A stretch of 64,000 nucleotides of DNA from positions 34,368 to 98,367 of the forward strand of contig NZ_JBMDYO010000007.1 in NCBI RefSeq assembly GCF_049310885.1, written 5' to 3'. A program made the translations under genes and the position numbers. This stretch comes from CAYZJV01 sp049310885 (GTDB taxonomy: Bacteria > Spirochaetota > Spirochaetia > Sphaerochaetales > Sphaerochaetaceae). The notes under the pieces were generated by a model. The model had not been told where the DNA came from. It did no database searches and worked only from the letters and a program-made list of their open reading frames with translations. Positions 1-7,933 of this stretch are shown piece by piece. Within the stretch, counting starts at the first letter, position 1. The number at the start of each line of letters is the position of its first letter.

Positions 1-76
1 ATAGTTGGGTTGCCAGCGGAAAGAATCCCAAGGCAATCGCGACCAAGGCAATAACAATGATTAAACGCTTCATCAT
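1..76 (-). CDS. MnhB-like antiporter subunit, N-terminal fragment
   Basis: Only the first 25 codons are in the window. The peptide begins MMKRLIIVIALVA and is a hydrophobic N-terminal segment. Its ATG overlaps the stop of the DUF4040 gene as ATGA, which suggests translational coupling. In Mrp/Mnh and Mbh-type operons the DUF4040 (MbhD) gene is normally followed by an MnhB-domain membrane protein, so this is inferred to be that subunit. Too little sequence is visible to show the domain itself. Confidence 0.6.
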   Translation of the reverse strand, partial: MMKRLIIVIALVAIALGFFPLATQL

Positions 77-360
77 AACTTCTGGTCCTCCGACTCGTCG
101 ATTTGAGGATCTCTCTTCTCTTGAGAACGTTGCTGTATCCTTGACCAAGAGAACAAAAATACCACCGTCGTCAGAGCAGAACCAATTGCAGCCTCGGTCA
201 TAGCGACATCCGGTGCTCCCAATAACAAATAGATGAGACTTGCCACCAGGGAGACAGAACCGGCTGCAAGAATTGCTGATACCGTATCTTTCAGATGTAG
301 TGCAGCAATTGAACCAATGATCATTACCAACCCAAAGAGTGCGACTAATATCAGATTCAT
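73..360 (-). CDS. DUF4040 subunit (MbhD / MnhA C-terminal-like) of Mrp antiporter
   Basis: A 95-residue membrane protein with three hydrophobic segments followed by a charged C-terminal tail. The segment with GAPDVAMTEAAIGSAL (about residues 48-63) is the signature of the DUF4040/MbhD domain, which in Bacillus-type Mrp systems is the C-terminal part of MrpA and here is a separate gene. It is expected to sit in the proton/sodium path of a multi-subunit cation antiporter in the inner membrane. It overlaps the stop of mnhG by ATGA and the next gene start by ATGA, so it belongs to a tightly coupled operon. The separate DUF4040 gene is typical of the mnhEFG-DUF4040-mnhBCD arrangement of anaerobes. 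Confidence 0.82.
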   Translation of the reverse strand: MNLILVALFGLVMIIGSIAALHLKDTVSAILAAGSVSLVASLIYLLLGAPDVAMTEAAIGSALTTVVFLFSWSRIQQRSQEKRDPQIDESEDQKL

Positions 361-740
361 GTCTTGCTCCCCATTGCTTCTCCAGAGTTTTTCATGGAGT
401 GCGATTCATCATCGGCAAGGTCATCCCTGACTGATGTTCCCGAATACTGTGGAACTATTGGACTTTTGCCGATGAAGTGGAGAGCTCTTGCAAGTACATG
501 GGATGAGAGTGGATTTGTAAGAAATACAAACAGTGTTAACATGAACAGTTTGGTCCACCATGAGGGGTGAGCCATTCCGATCCCGATGAAGAATAATAGG
601 CTTCCCAACGTTGTCGCCTTGGTTCCCGTCTGCATACGATTATAGGTATCGGGCATTCTGATTATCCCGATCGCGGCCAAAAGGAGAAACAGGGCTCCTA
701 CCAGAGAAAATAATGATCCTATGATAGCTAATGCTTCCAT
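357..740 (-). CDS. mnhG: Na+/H+ antiporter subunit MnhG/MrpG
   Basis: About 127 residues. It matches MnhG/PhaG: a hydrophobic first helix, then the conserved GIIRMPDTYNRMQTGTKATTLG block, then two more helices; the C-terminal tail is long and acidic. The start is placed at the ATG at 740 because GGGGG lies just upstream; a longer reading frame to 776 would overlap mnhF with no ribosome site. It lies one base after the mnhF stop and overlaps DUF4040. It is a small membrane subunit of a multi-subunit cation/proton antiporter for pH and sodium homeostasis. Confidence 0.88.
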   Translation of the reverse strand: MEALAIIGSLFSLVGALFLLLAAIGIIRMPDTYNRMQTGTKATTLGSLLFFIGIGMAHPSWWTKLFMLTLFVFLTNPLSSHVLARALHFIGKSPIVPQYSGTSVRDDLADDESHSMKNSGEAMGSKT

Positions 741-741
741 G

Positions 742-1002
742 TCACAGCCCCCTTTCCATATATCTAGCGACCGCAATCACGCCGAGGAAGCTGATCAGCC
801 CATATACAAGGGCTACATCGAGGTAGATCACTCGTCCCAACAGATGTGCTAAGAATGCGATAGCCGAAAGAGCCATGATGGTCATTGCATCAAGTGCCAC
901 TACCCTATCTCCAAGATCAGGGCCCACGATAATCCGGATAAAGGCTATAAGCATGGATACCAACATGATCGCCCCAGCGATGATAAACAACGTATTAGCC
1001 AA
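742..1002 (-). CDS. mnhF: Na+/H+ antiporter subunit MnhF/MrpF, TTG start
   Basis: A membrane subunit of about 86 residues with three hydrophobic helices and the MnhF-family block VGPDLGDRVVALDAM. The frame is open to 1026, but GGAGG (1009-1013) stands six bases ahead of a TTG at 1002, giving a protein starting (M)ANTLFIIAG; this is the preferred start and leaves only an 8-base overlap with mnhE. It is part of the mnhEFG-DUF4040-mnhB operon. Function by family: a subunit of the Mrp cation/proton antiporter. Confidence 0.88.
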   Translation of the reverse strand: MANTLFIIAGAIMLVSMLIAFIRIIVGPDLGDRVVALDAMTIMALSAIAFLAHLLGRVIYLDVALVYGLISFLGVIAVARYMERGL

Positions 1003-1492
1003 AGATAACCTCCAGATATTTCTCAAACTGAGTCACGATTTTCGCTGTTGCTGAATCGACATCATCGGCTGTCACAGAAATCCAGTGGACATACACATCT
1101 TTGCCTTTGGTTTCAACGGTAATAGTACCGGGGGTGAGGGTTATGGAATTCGCAAGTACCCACCTACCCAATCTTGACTGCAACTTCGTTGAAACCTTCA
1201 CGATACCGGGCTGGATGGGGATCACCGGTTTTATTACTCGTAATGCGACATCGATATTCGCCATGAGTATTTCTTTCAATAACAAGATTATATAGAGAAG
1301 GAAATACAGAATCCGTTTTGGAGCTAAAGGAATTTCCCTATACACGGATAAGCCAGGTAAGGGTAAAGAAGCCAGCAAGAACACCAGCACAATACCCACT
1401 ACAACATCCTGTAGCGCTAGCGGAGCCATGAGAGCCAACCATACAAGAAACAAGACACCCATTGCTTTCAATCGGACAACAAAACCTTCCAT
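995..1492 (-). CDS. mnhE: Na+/H+ antiporter subunit MnhE/MrpE
   Basis: About 165 residues. Two N-terminal transmembrane helices (residues 10-45) are followed by a third hydrophobic stretch and the conserved cytoplasmic C-terminal block seen in MnhE/MrpE, including NSITLTPGTITVE and the IHWI-type motif (here VHWISV). The ATG at 1492 is preferred, with AAGGG seven bases upstream; a GTG at 1495 is possible. It is the first gene of the antiporter operon in this window and has a good sigma-70-type promoter at 1557-1585. MnhE is a minor subunit needed for assembly or activity of Mrp complexes. Confidence 0.88.
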   Translation of the reverse strand: MEGFVVRLKAMGVLFLVWLALMAPLALQDVVVGIVLVFLLASLPLPGLSVYREIPLAPKRILYFLLYIILLLKEILMANIDVALRVIKPVIPIQPGIVKVSTKLQSRLGRWVLANSITLTPGTITVETKGKDVYVHWISVTADDVDSATAKIVTQFEKYLEVIFG

Positions 1493-1511
1493 CACAGATC
1501 CCTTCTATGGG

Positions 1512-1538
1512 GAAGTGATGGATTGGACCCATCACTTC
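1512..1538 (-). promoter_or_regulatory. stem-loop in the mnhE leader
   Basis: A perfect 10-bp inverted repeat, GAAGTGATGG (1512-1521) and CCATCACTTC (1529-1538), with a 7-base loop. It lies between the predicted mnhE promoter and the mnhE ribosome site, so it would form in the 5' leader. On the plus strand it is followed by a T-rich run, but no plus-strand gene ends here. A role in translational or message-stability control is only inference. Confidence 0.45.
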
Positions 1539-1556
1539 ATTTTATCATTTTAGAAC

Positions 1557-1585
1557 ATGTTAAGTTGTTAAAATGTAGATGTCAA
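1557..1585 (-). promoter_or_regulatory. sigma-70-type promoter of the mnh operon
   Basis: On the minus strand, TTGACA (1585-1580) is followed by a 17-base spacer and TAACAT (1562-1557). The -35 is a perfect consensus hexamer. Transcription would start near 1550, about 55 bases ahead of mnhE. Confidence 0.6.
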
Positions 1586-1645
1586 GAATTTTTTATCTAT
1601 TAACAAAGGAGCGCATATCCAGAAGGAACTTGAGTAGAGTGTTGG

Positions 1646-3502
1646 TTATCTACCCTTCAGACGATAGCTAAGGAGTCTCATCCCATTGAGAATAACGACT
1701 AGGATGCTCGCTTCATGGACCAACATCCCTATGGACATATTCATCCATTCACTGAAAAACACACTGAACAGAAGAATTAGCACTACACCAACAGCAATTG
1801 CTATATTCTGACGCATATTGTTAGCAGTGGCCTTTGTCAGCCCCAGAGCATGAGGCAAACGACTAAAATCGGAATTCATGAGTACGATATCGGATGTCTC
1901 TATAGCGACATCGGTACCATTACCCATGGCTATTCCTATCTGGGCTAGCGCTATCGAGGGACTGTCATTAACTCCATCGCCTACGAATGCCACGATTCGA
2001 CCTTCAGATTGCAACTTCTTGATATACTCCGATTTATCCTGGGGCAGCATATTGCCATGAGCTTCGGTAAGATCCAATTCCTGCCCTACCAAGTCAACTG
2101 TTCCCTGGTTATCACCCGATAAGACTACCAGATGCTTCACTCCCAGCTTTCTCAACTTTCTAAGATCGTTGCCCACATCGTCACGTATGCGGTCACGGAT
2201 TCCCATGACTATGGCAAGATGGCCATCGACAGCAGTGAGTACTATGGAATCTCCCCTCTTCTCGAACCGGAGGATATCTTCCAATGCGCTGTCGGGTATG
2301 TGCACACTTTCTTGGGACATCAACGTCCTATTGCCTACCACAACCCTATGGCCATCGACCATGGCGCTAATTCCACCACCTTTGACAACATCGGTGTTTT
2401 CAACCAGAAAGGTCGTCTTGGAGTCGATAAAATCGACAATAGCTTTCGCCAGCGGGTGATCGGATTCTTTCTCCACACTGGAAAGATACCCTAGAGCGAT
2501 TTCGGTATCGTTACTATAGAACTCTGTATCGGCTACCTGCGGGTTACCCATAGTAAGGGTTCCTGTCTTGTCAAAAACGATGGTATCGACCCTACTAAAA
2601 TCGTGGATTACCTCACTCCCTTTCAACAACACTCCATGACGGGCTCCATTTCCTATGCCTGCTACATTGGATACGGGAACTCCGATCACTAAAGCACCGG
2701 GACAGCCCAAGACAAGAATGGTTATTGCCAGCTCCAGATTCTGAGAAACCAACCATACGATAACAGCCAAGGCCAGTACAGCAGGTGTATAATACTTGGA
2801 AAACCTATCTATAAACCTCTCCGCTTCCGATTTGGAATCCTGAGCCTCTTCAACTAATTCGATAATCTTGCCGAAGGTGGTATCTTCGCCAACGCGATCA
2901 GCTACAATCTGGAGCGTCCCATTTTCCAAGATGGTCCCTGCAAATACCTTCGCATCACGCTTCTTGCCTACCGCAACTGATTCACCGGTTATACTGGCCT
3001 CATTGATATGGCCTTCACCCGAAAGGACTGTGCCATCTACCGGAACCTTGGCTCCGGTTTTTAACAGAAGAATATCCCCTACATCGACAGAATCGACATC
3101 GACCTCTTCGTAGTCACCGGCATCTGTCTGCTTTAACGCACTCTCGGGAACCATTTCGGTCAACTCTTTGATCGCACTGCGGGTCTTGTTCAAGGTACGT
3201 TGTTCCAAATAGGCTCCAAAGAGGAAGAGAAAGGTTACTATCGCAGATTCCTCGAAATTCCTGAGAAAAAAGGCTCCGACAACCGCAACCGTGACAAGAA
3301 CATCAATGCTGACGATCCGTACCTTCAAGGCTTGGTATGCCTGTATACCGATAGGCGCCACTGCAATCACAGAGGCTATCGCCAACGACCACATGGCGAT
3401 CACTTCATTACCAAATCCCAGGTCGCTGGTAAAACCGACCACGATCAACAACGCACTGACTGCAGTTATCCAGTTCTTTTTCCCCAGTATAAATCTTTGC
3501 AT
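1646..3502 (-). CDS. P1B-type heavy-metal ATPase with CPG membrane motif
   Basis: A 618-residue P-type ATPase. In order: N-terminal membrane helices without a CxxC metal-binding domain, the actuator loop with TGES (172-175), the transmembrane metal site GCPGALVIG (Cys267-Pro-Gly269), the phosphorylation site DKTGT (Asp311), the SDHPLA nucleotide-binding motif, GDGVNDSP, and a final membrane pair. P1B pumps move transition-metal ions across the inner membrane using ATP. The usual CPC or CPX pair is CPG here, so one of the expected metal ligands is missing and the substrate cannot be named. It lies 12 bases after the small di-iron-like gene at 3515-3817 and is probably co-transcribed with it. 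The start has GAGG upstream. Confidence 0.9.
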   Translation of the reverse strand: MQRFILGKKNWITAVSALLIVVGFTSDLGFGNEVIAMWSLAIASVIAVAPIGIQAYQALKVRIVSIDVLVTVAVVGAFFLRNFEESAIVTFLFLFGAYLEQRTLNKTRSAIKELTEMVPESALKQTDAGDYEEVDVDSVDVGDILLLKTGAKVPVDGTVLSGEGHINEASITGESVAVGKKRDAKVFAGTILENGTLQIVADRVGEDTTFGKIIELVEEAQDSKSEAERFIDRFSKYYTPAVLALAVIVWLVSQNLELAITILVLGCPGALVIGVPVSNVAGIGNGARHGVLLKGSEVIHDFSRVDTIVFDKTGTLTMGNPQVADTEFYSNDTEIALGYLSSVEKESDHPLAKAIVDFIDSKTTFLVENTDVVKGGGISAMVDGHRVVVGNRTLMSQESVHIPDSALEDILRFEKRGDSIVLTAVDGHLAIVMGIRDRIRDDVGNDLRKLRKLGVKHLVVLSGDNQGTVDLVGQELDLTEAHGNMLPQDKSEYIKKLQSEGRIVAFVGDGVNDSPSIALAQIGIAMGNGTDVAIETSDIVLMNSDFSRLPHALGLTKATANNMRQNIAIAVGVVLILLFSVFFSEWMNMSIGMLVHEASILVVILNGMRLLSYRLKGR

Positions 3503-3514
3503 GACTACCTCACT

Positions 3515-3817
3515 CTACCTTCGATAGGCTTCGTCGATCTCTTCCAACATCCGGTATACTGCCTCATAGCTTTCACACACATCCTCAGGTACCAGATAAT
3601 TATGTGAGATTTCGCGTAATTTTGAAAACTCTTGATCCAATTGGACATTATCGGTCTCAGATTGCTGTATTTTCTCGACGAGCACATCGAACACAGCACG
3701 GATTTCATGAAATTCAGGATGATTACCGCCATGGACCCGTGCGACTACGGGAACATACTGCTGCAGTGTCTTGAGATACCGATCCTTTGCCTGGTCAAAT
3801 GATATATTGCTTGACAT
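3515..3817 (-). CDS. small hemerythrin-like protein (RIC/ScdA/YtfE-related)
   Basis: 100 residues, helical. The block PVVARVHGGNHPEFHEIR (about residues 23-40) resembles the conserved VARVHG-xxHPE-hE region of iron-sulphur cluster repair di-iron proteins (RIC, ScdA, YtfE). It is much shorter than those (about 220 residues), so it may keep only one half of the four-helix bundle and could need to dimerise. GAAGGAG precedes the ATG. It lies immediately ahead of the P1B ATPase, suggesting a shared role in metal handling or in metal or nitrosative stress. Function is inferred from similarity and context only. Confidence 0.6.
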   Translation of the reverse strand: MSSNISFDQAKDRYLKTLQQYVPVVARVHGGNHPEFHEIRAVFDVLVEKIQQSETDNVQLDQEFSKLREISHNYLVPEDVCESYEAVYRMLEEIDEAYRR

Positions 3818-3878
3818 ATGAACTCCTTCTTCCCAATGGTTTGTACAAGAAATGTAGCATCGAAAGAGTAATTGGGAA

Positions 3879-3908
3879 TTGACCTAGAGCAATTTTGGAG
3901 ATTTTAAT
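3879..3908 (+). promoter_or_regulatory. possible promoter of the UMP kinase gene
   Basis: TTGACC (3879-3884), an 18-base spacer and TTTAAT (3903-3908). Both hexamers differ from the consensus at one position. It would give a leader of about 90 bases. Confidence 0.4.
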
Positions 3909-3957
3909 TTTGGATACTAGTGGCCTTTTTCATTTTTTCTGCTAATCTGGACTCGTA

Positions 3958-3985
3958 GACTGTAATACTTGGTTGTTTTACAGTC
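3958..3985 (+). promoter_or_regulatory. inverted repeat in the UMP kinase leader
   Basis: Perfect 8-bp arms GACTGTAA (3958-3965) and TTACAGTC (3978-3985) around a 12-base loop. It ends four bases ahead of the GGAGG of the next gene, so it could be an operator or could affect translation. No U-run follows, so a terminator is unlikely. Confidence 0.35.
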
Positions 3986-4002
3986 CACATGGAGGCCTTA
4001 CC

Positions 4003-4692
4003 ATGCAGAATATCACAGTCCTTTCCCTTGGCGGTTCGATCATCGCACCCGATGCCGTGGATCATGAGTTCCTAAAGCGCTTTGTTGCAGCCATGGAGAA
4101 ATATCTTAATGATAACCCCGACCATAAGGTTATCCTTGTAACGGGAGGAGGAGCTCCTGCCCGTAACTACCAGAAGGCCTATAAAGCAATCGCTGAGCAG
4201 CCCGATGCCGATCTACTCGACTGGCTGGGAATAGCCGCAACCCATCTAAATGGGACGCTGGTCCGCTCGCTCTTTTCCCGGTATTGTGATGATGCCTTAG
4301 TTACCGATCCCACAGCTCCAATCGTTTTTTCCGGTAACATTCTGGTCGCTGCAGGCTGGAAACCGGGATTTTCTTCCGATACCGATGCTGTATTCCTCGC
4401 CAAACGATTCGGTGCCCGAAAGGTAGTGAATCTTTCAAATATCGCTAAAGTTTATACCGCGGATCCCAAAGTCGACCCCACCGCAACACCTATCGACCAG
4501 ATCGGCTGGGCGGATTTCAGGAACATGGTGGGAGATACCTGGATCCCTGGGAAGAACGTCCCATTCGATCCAATCGCCTCAAAAGAGGCTCAAGAGGGGA
4601 ATTTGCAGGTAATCTGCGCAGATGGCAGGAATATCGAGAACACGTTCGCCATACTGCGGGGAGAACCATTCGAGGGAACTGTCATAGGATAG
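4003..4692 (+). CDS. pyrH: UMP kinase, archaeal-type
   Basis: About 229 residues of the amino-acid kinase fold. The N-terminus has SLGGSI and the LVTGGGAPAR phosphate-binding loop; NLSNIAKVYTADPK is the nucleotide-binding segment shared with UMP kinases. Length and motif pattern fit the archaeal subgroup of PyrH, which also occurs in spirochaetes, rather than the longer GTP-regulated bacterial form. It converts UMP to UDP with ATP. The start at 4003 is chosen because GGAGG sits seven bases upstream; the frame is open to 3973. Its stop is directly adjacent to the stop of the convergent radical SAM gene, with no room for a terminator between them. Confidence 0.82.
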   Translation: MQNITVLSLGGSIIAPDAVDHEFLKRFVAAMEKYLNDNPDHKVILVTGGGAPARNYQKAYKAIAEQPDADLLDWLGIAATHLNGTLVRSLFSRYCDDALVTDPTAPIVFSGNILVAAGWKPGFSSDTDAVFLAKRFGARKVVNLSNIAKVYTADPKVDPTATPIDQIGWADFRNMVGDTWIPGKNVPFDPIASKEAQEGNLQVICADGRNIENTFAILRGEPFEGTVIG

Positions 4693-5643
4693 TCAACTGT
4701 TTCGCATCTGCAGAAATTCCGGCAGCACTTCAGCAAACGATTCAGGGAAGGGATTATCCCGGGTAAAATCGGGTATCCAAGGAATATTGTCAGCCAACTC
4801 CTGAACGAACCCCTCTTCTATCTCCAGTTCTTCCAATAAATCGATCAACTTATCGTATGTCTCTTGGGAAACCTCATCCAAGACTTCTTCGGTCTGTACA
4901 GGAGGTACGAATTGTACCATGAGGGAGAGCCATGCGGCATGTTTTGCATGTTCGGCGAACCAACGAAGGACTGCTTCGGTAGCCTCGTACGTTCCAGGAA
5001 AGAGCAAATGACGAATAATTGTCCCATGCAGAACCCCGTCAACCATTTCAGTGATAGGATGTCGTTTAATTAAAAATTCAATAACAGGTACGATATAATC
5101 TGCATAGGTGGCGAATCCACAAAATCTGTTCGCTACCGAAGGATCGAGTGTCTTGAGATCCATCAGATAGGTGTCGATGTAGGGATCGATCAGATCCAAT
5201 GCTTCCACAGACTCGAATCCCGAAGAATTCCACACGATTGGCAATGAAAAACCCGCGCTTCGAGCCAATTCGATTCCCTCGATTATGGAGGGAATGAAGT
5301 GCGTTCCAGTCACCAGATTGGCATTGGCAGCTCCGAATCGTTCCAAGGAGAGCAAGAGCTGAGCAAATCGCTGTGTATCGACCGGAACTCCAACGGTCGA
5401 AGAGCGGCCACTGATCTGGCAATTTTGGCAATAGGCACAGTGAAGCGGACATCCGGTAAAAAAAATCGTTCCCGATCCATGTTCTCCAATCAAAGGAGGT
5501 TCCTCTCCCCTATGCAATCCTACCCAAGCGATACGCATGGTAGAACCCTCTCCGCAGATACCGAGCTTACCGGCGATCCGATCTACCGCACAGGCGTGAG
5601 GACACAACCTACATGAACTATACCCGATTTCTTTACCACTCAT
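4693..5643 (-). CDS. radical SAM protein, PflA-like (COG1313 type)
   Basis: 316 residues. The radical SAM cluster motif CxxxCxxC is Cys65-Cys69-Cys72 in GCPLHCAYC. Ahead of it an N-terminal cysteine set (CRLCPHAC at residues 11-18 and GICG near 30) is typical of the COG1313 group, annotated as putative pyruvate formate-lyase activating enzymes. It should bind a 4Fe-4S cluster and cleave S-adenosylmethionine to a 5'-deoxyadenosyl radical. The true target is unknown for this group, and no formate-lyase or other glycyl-radical gene lies nearby, so the activase role is not supported by context. It is divergent from the patatin gene, with less than 50 bases between starts. Confidence 0.8.
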   Translation of the reverse strand: MSGKEIGYSSCRLCPHACAVDRIAGKLGICGEGSTMRIAWVGLHRGEEPPLIGEHGSGTIFFTGCPLHCAYCQNCQISGRSSTVGVPVDTQRFAQLLLSLERFGAANANLVTGTHFIPSIIEGIELARSAGFSLPIVWNSSGFESVEALDLIDPYIDTYLMDLKTLDPSVANRFCGFATYADYIVPVIEFLIKRHPITEMVDGVLHGTIIRHLLFPGTYEATEAVLRWFAEHAKHAAWLSLMVQFVPPVQTEEVLDEVSQETYDKLIDLLEELEIEEGFVQELADNIPWIPDFTRDNPFPESFAEVLPEFLQMRNS

Positions 5644-5691
5644 AGCCTCTCCGACGGGGTGGTTCTCTTGACCACTAAGGCCAAATATACC

Positions 5692-6867
5692 ATGTTTATC
5701 AACATGGGACTACGAAACTATCTCAAGAATCGCGAACTCAAGCGCCTAGGAGAAGACCGCTATATCCTCTGTTTAGATGGAGGAGGCATGCGTGGTGTCA
5801 TTCCCGCGACGATACTTGAGCATGTGGAGAACCTCCTGCGCTCCAAGGGCGACGACAGACCGCTCTATTCTCACTTTGATCTGGTGAGTGGGACCTCGAC
5901 TGGAGGGTTGATCGCATTAGCTCTCACCAGTGCGAATAGTGATTCCTCCCTACTCGCAACACGTCAAAGTCCAACAAAAGAACAACAATCTGAACCCTCC
6001 TCAAAAAAGAGTAGGAGCCAGACATTGTATCCTGATCCTGGCCCGGATATCAAAAGGATTGCCGACATCTATTTGAAGTACGGAAGGATTATTTTCCCCC
6101 GAAGCCAGTCGTTTTTCCAACTGAATATGATTAACCAGTTGTTCACACACAAGTACGATGACCTCTCATTCAACCAATTGTTGTTCGACATCTTTGGAGA
6201 GAGGAAAATTGGACAAGCACTAACTCCCACCATGGTGGTAACCTACGACTATGGTAACGATCGCCCCTACATCCTTTCTAACTACGGTACCCCAGAGGTT
6301 CTTCTTAGGACCGCCGCAAGGGCAACTAGTGCAGCACCGACCTATTTTTCACCCACAACCATACACGATCCCGTTTCAAATCAAGCCATTTCTCTCTTAG
6401 ATGGTGGCGTGGTAGCTAACAATCCCGTCCTCTATGCTTATAAGGAGGCCAAACGTCTCTATCCGGATGCCAAACGGTTCCATGTACTCTCTCTCAGCAC
6501 ATCCAGCGCTCCGTACCGACTTGATCCCGCGACTACCGGTAGTGGTGTATTCAGCTGGCTCGATCCTGCCAAAGGTACTCCTATCTACCGCCTCTATGCA
6601 TCATCCCAGATGCGCACATCCCATGAAATTGCCTCTGCTATTGGTGATATGGAGTATATTCGCATCCATGGGGATCTCCATAAGCGGGTAAAACTGGATG
6701 AGACTGATCCTGTTGTCCTCTCTCATATGATTAAACGGGCACAGCAGATCTTCACTGAACATGAACAACAGATTACAGCCCTTTGCGACCAATTCATACA
6801 AAGACCAAAGCATCCCCCTCGCTCTTGGACCCTACCCCAAAGTGAGACACCGAAGGAGCTTGTATGA
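5692..6867 (+). CDS. patatin-like phospholipase
   Basis: About 391 residues. The oxyanion-hole motif is DGGGMRG (29-35), the nucleophile elbow GTSTG (67-71, Ser69), and the catalytic dyad Asp lies in LLDGGVVANNP. This is a complete set for a Ser-Asp acyl hydrolase acting on phospholipids or other acyl esters. There is no signal peptide, so it should be cytosolic or membrane-associated. A low-complexity Ser/Gln/Lys-rich insert follows the elbow (about residues 80-110). The start is uncertain: ATG 5692 is used, but GTG 5659 and ATG 5704 are in frame and none has a strong ribosome site. It overlaps the next gene by ATGA and is probably translated with it. CBASS-type phospholipase effectors share this fold, but no nucleotide cyclase gene is present. 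Confidence 0.85.
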   Translation: MFINMGLRNYLKNRELKRLGEDRYILCLDGGGMRGVIPATILEHVENLLRSKGDDRPLYSHFDLVSGTSTGGLIALALTSANSDSSLLATRQSPTKEQQSEPSSKKSRSQTLYPDPGPDIKRIADIYLKYGRIIFPRSQSFFQLNMINQLFTHKYDDLSFNQLLFDIFGERKIGQALTPTMVVTYDYGNDRPYILSNYGTPEVLLRTAARATSAAPTYFSPTTIHDPVSNQAISLLDGGVVANNPVLYAYKEAKRLYPDAKRFHVLSLSTSSAPYRLDPATTGSGVFSWLDPAKGTPIYRLYASSQMRTSHEIASAIGDMEYIRIHGDLHKRVKLDETDPVVLSHMIKRAQQIFTEHEQQITALCDQFIQRPKHPPRSWTLPQSETPKELV

Positions 6868-7262
6868 GTTTGATGAGTCCACAGCAACAGATTTTAGAGG
6901 ATCATATGCGTAGTCTATGTGATGAACTGGATCATTACTTGGAGGATCGCTACGGAGACCGCTATCCATTGCATCCGAACCGTCCTGAACGAGGAAAAGC
7001 AGCCAGGGTCTCCTATGACGGCCTATTCAGTACCGGTACGAAATTCACCTTGGGCTATGGAAGCGAACATGGAAGGGGTTATATGGTGGATATCGAAATG
7101 TCAACCCTTGAAAAGGTCCATCCCAATGACCGTTCTGAGATCGAAAGCGCCGCAATTGAATTCTTGGAGGAACAATTACCGCGTCATTTTCCCAACCGAA
7201 AACTACAGGTGGTAAAAGACGGAAAGGTGTATAAGATTGTAGGCGATTTTTCCTTGCGCTAA
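6864..7262 (+). CDS. conserved hypothetical protein coupled to patatin
   Basis: 132 residues, no family recognised with confidence. It is soluble, rich in charged residues, with a central beta-rich part (TGTKFTLGYGSEHGRGYMV) and no signal peptide. AGGAG is placed inside the end of the patatin gene and the ATG overlaps the patatin stop as ATGA, so the two products are probably made together and may interact. It ends tail-to-tail with the nucleosidase gene, the two stop codons overlapping by three bases. Confidence 0.75.
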   Translation: MSLMSPQQQILEDHMRSLCDELDHYLEDRYGDRYPLHPNRPERGKAARVSYDGLFSTGTKFTLGYGSEHGRGYMVDIEMSTLEKVHPNDRSEIESAAIEFLEEQLPRHFPNRKLQVVKDGKVYKIVGDFSLR

Positions 7263-7933
7263 AAACACTTGGCGATAAGGGCGAAGATAGCATGGGATGA
7301 TTCGGTTAGAAATCGAGGTAATGAACTCACCCGTTGTCCTGTCCATACATCGCTCACTGCGCGTATGATTGAAATCGGAGTCTGGGCACGCTGAGCTGCC
7401 GCAACCATTGCATGACTTTCCATATCGACCGCATCCACATGCAGTTCCTCGACTAGAAACGCATGACTAATGCGGTCTTCTGGAGTAAGAAATCGATCAG
7501 CACTGCCAATTGTCGCATTATGCAGTACTGGCTGACCTGCAAGTGTTTCGGCTGGATTCGCATGCATAACGATCGAGGAGTCTATGGACAGAGGGCCTAC
7601 CTTCTGGCCATTGTTTCCGTAAACGGTACCACGTGGAAGACCAAAACGACGAAGATCAATATCATATTGTAGCAGATGGGTTGGAATGATCAACGCCCCA
7701 AGTCCAATATTCTCTCTGAGCGCACAACAGCTTCCGATGCCGAATACCCTCTCTGGCTTATACGTTTTAATAGCCTCGAATGTACCGATAGCCGCCTGAA
7801 CCTTACCGACACCTACACTTACAGCCACCAAAGGTCTTCCATCGGGAAGTCTCCTGAATACTTGTCCCTCTTCCACGGGAAACTGCTGTGCTCCCTGTAG
7901 TTCACCTGCAGATGAAGCTACTACCAAAATCAT
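7259..7933 (-). CDS. 5'-methylthioadenosine/S-adenosylhomocysteine-type nucleosidase
   Basis: 224 residues of the phosphorylase superfamily (PNP/UDP fold). The N-terminus MILVVASSAGE, the glycine-rich FGIGSCCALRENIGLGAL and the VDMESHAMVAAA block (family pattern DMExxA) point to an MTA/SAH nucleosidase, which cleaves adenine from methylthioadenosine or S-adenosylhomocysteine. A futalosine-hydrolase-like relative cannot be excluded. The ATG overlaps the pyridoxal kinase stop as ATGA, so the two form an operon transcribed leftwards. Confidence 0.75.
   Translation of the reverse strand: MILVVASSAGELQGAQQFPVEEGQVFRRLPDGRPLVAVSVGVGKVQAAIGTFEAIKTYKPERVFGIGSCCALRENIGLGALIIPTHLLQYDIDLRRFGLPRGTVYGNNGQKVGPLSIDSSIVMHANPAETLAGQPVLHNATIGSADRFLTPEDRISHAFLVEELHVDAVDMESHAMVAAAQRAQTPISIIRAVSDVWTGQRVSSLPRFLTESSHAIFALIAKCF

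Noticed and set aside
4693..5643. Pyruvate formate-lyase activating enzyme
   Set aside because: The cysteine layout fits the COG1313 group, but no glycyl-radical enzyme gene is adjacent, so the specific name is not supported.
5692..7262. CBASS-type anti-phage operon
   Set aside because: Patatin alone is not enough; no CD-NTase, E1/E2 or HORMA gene is near and the surroundings are core metabolism.
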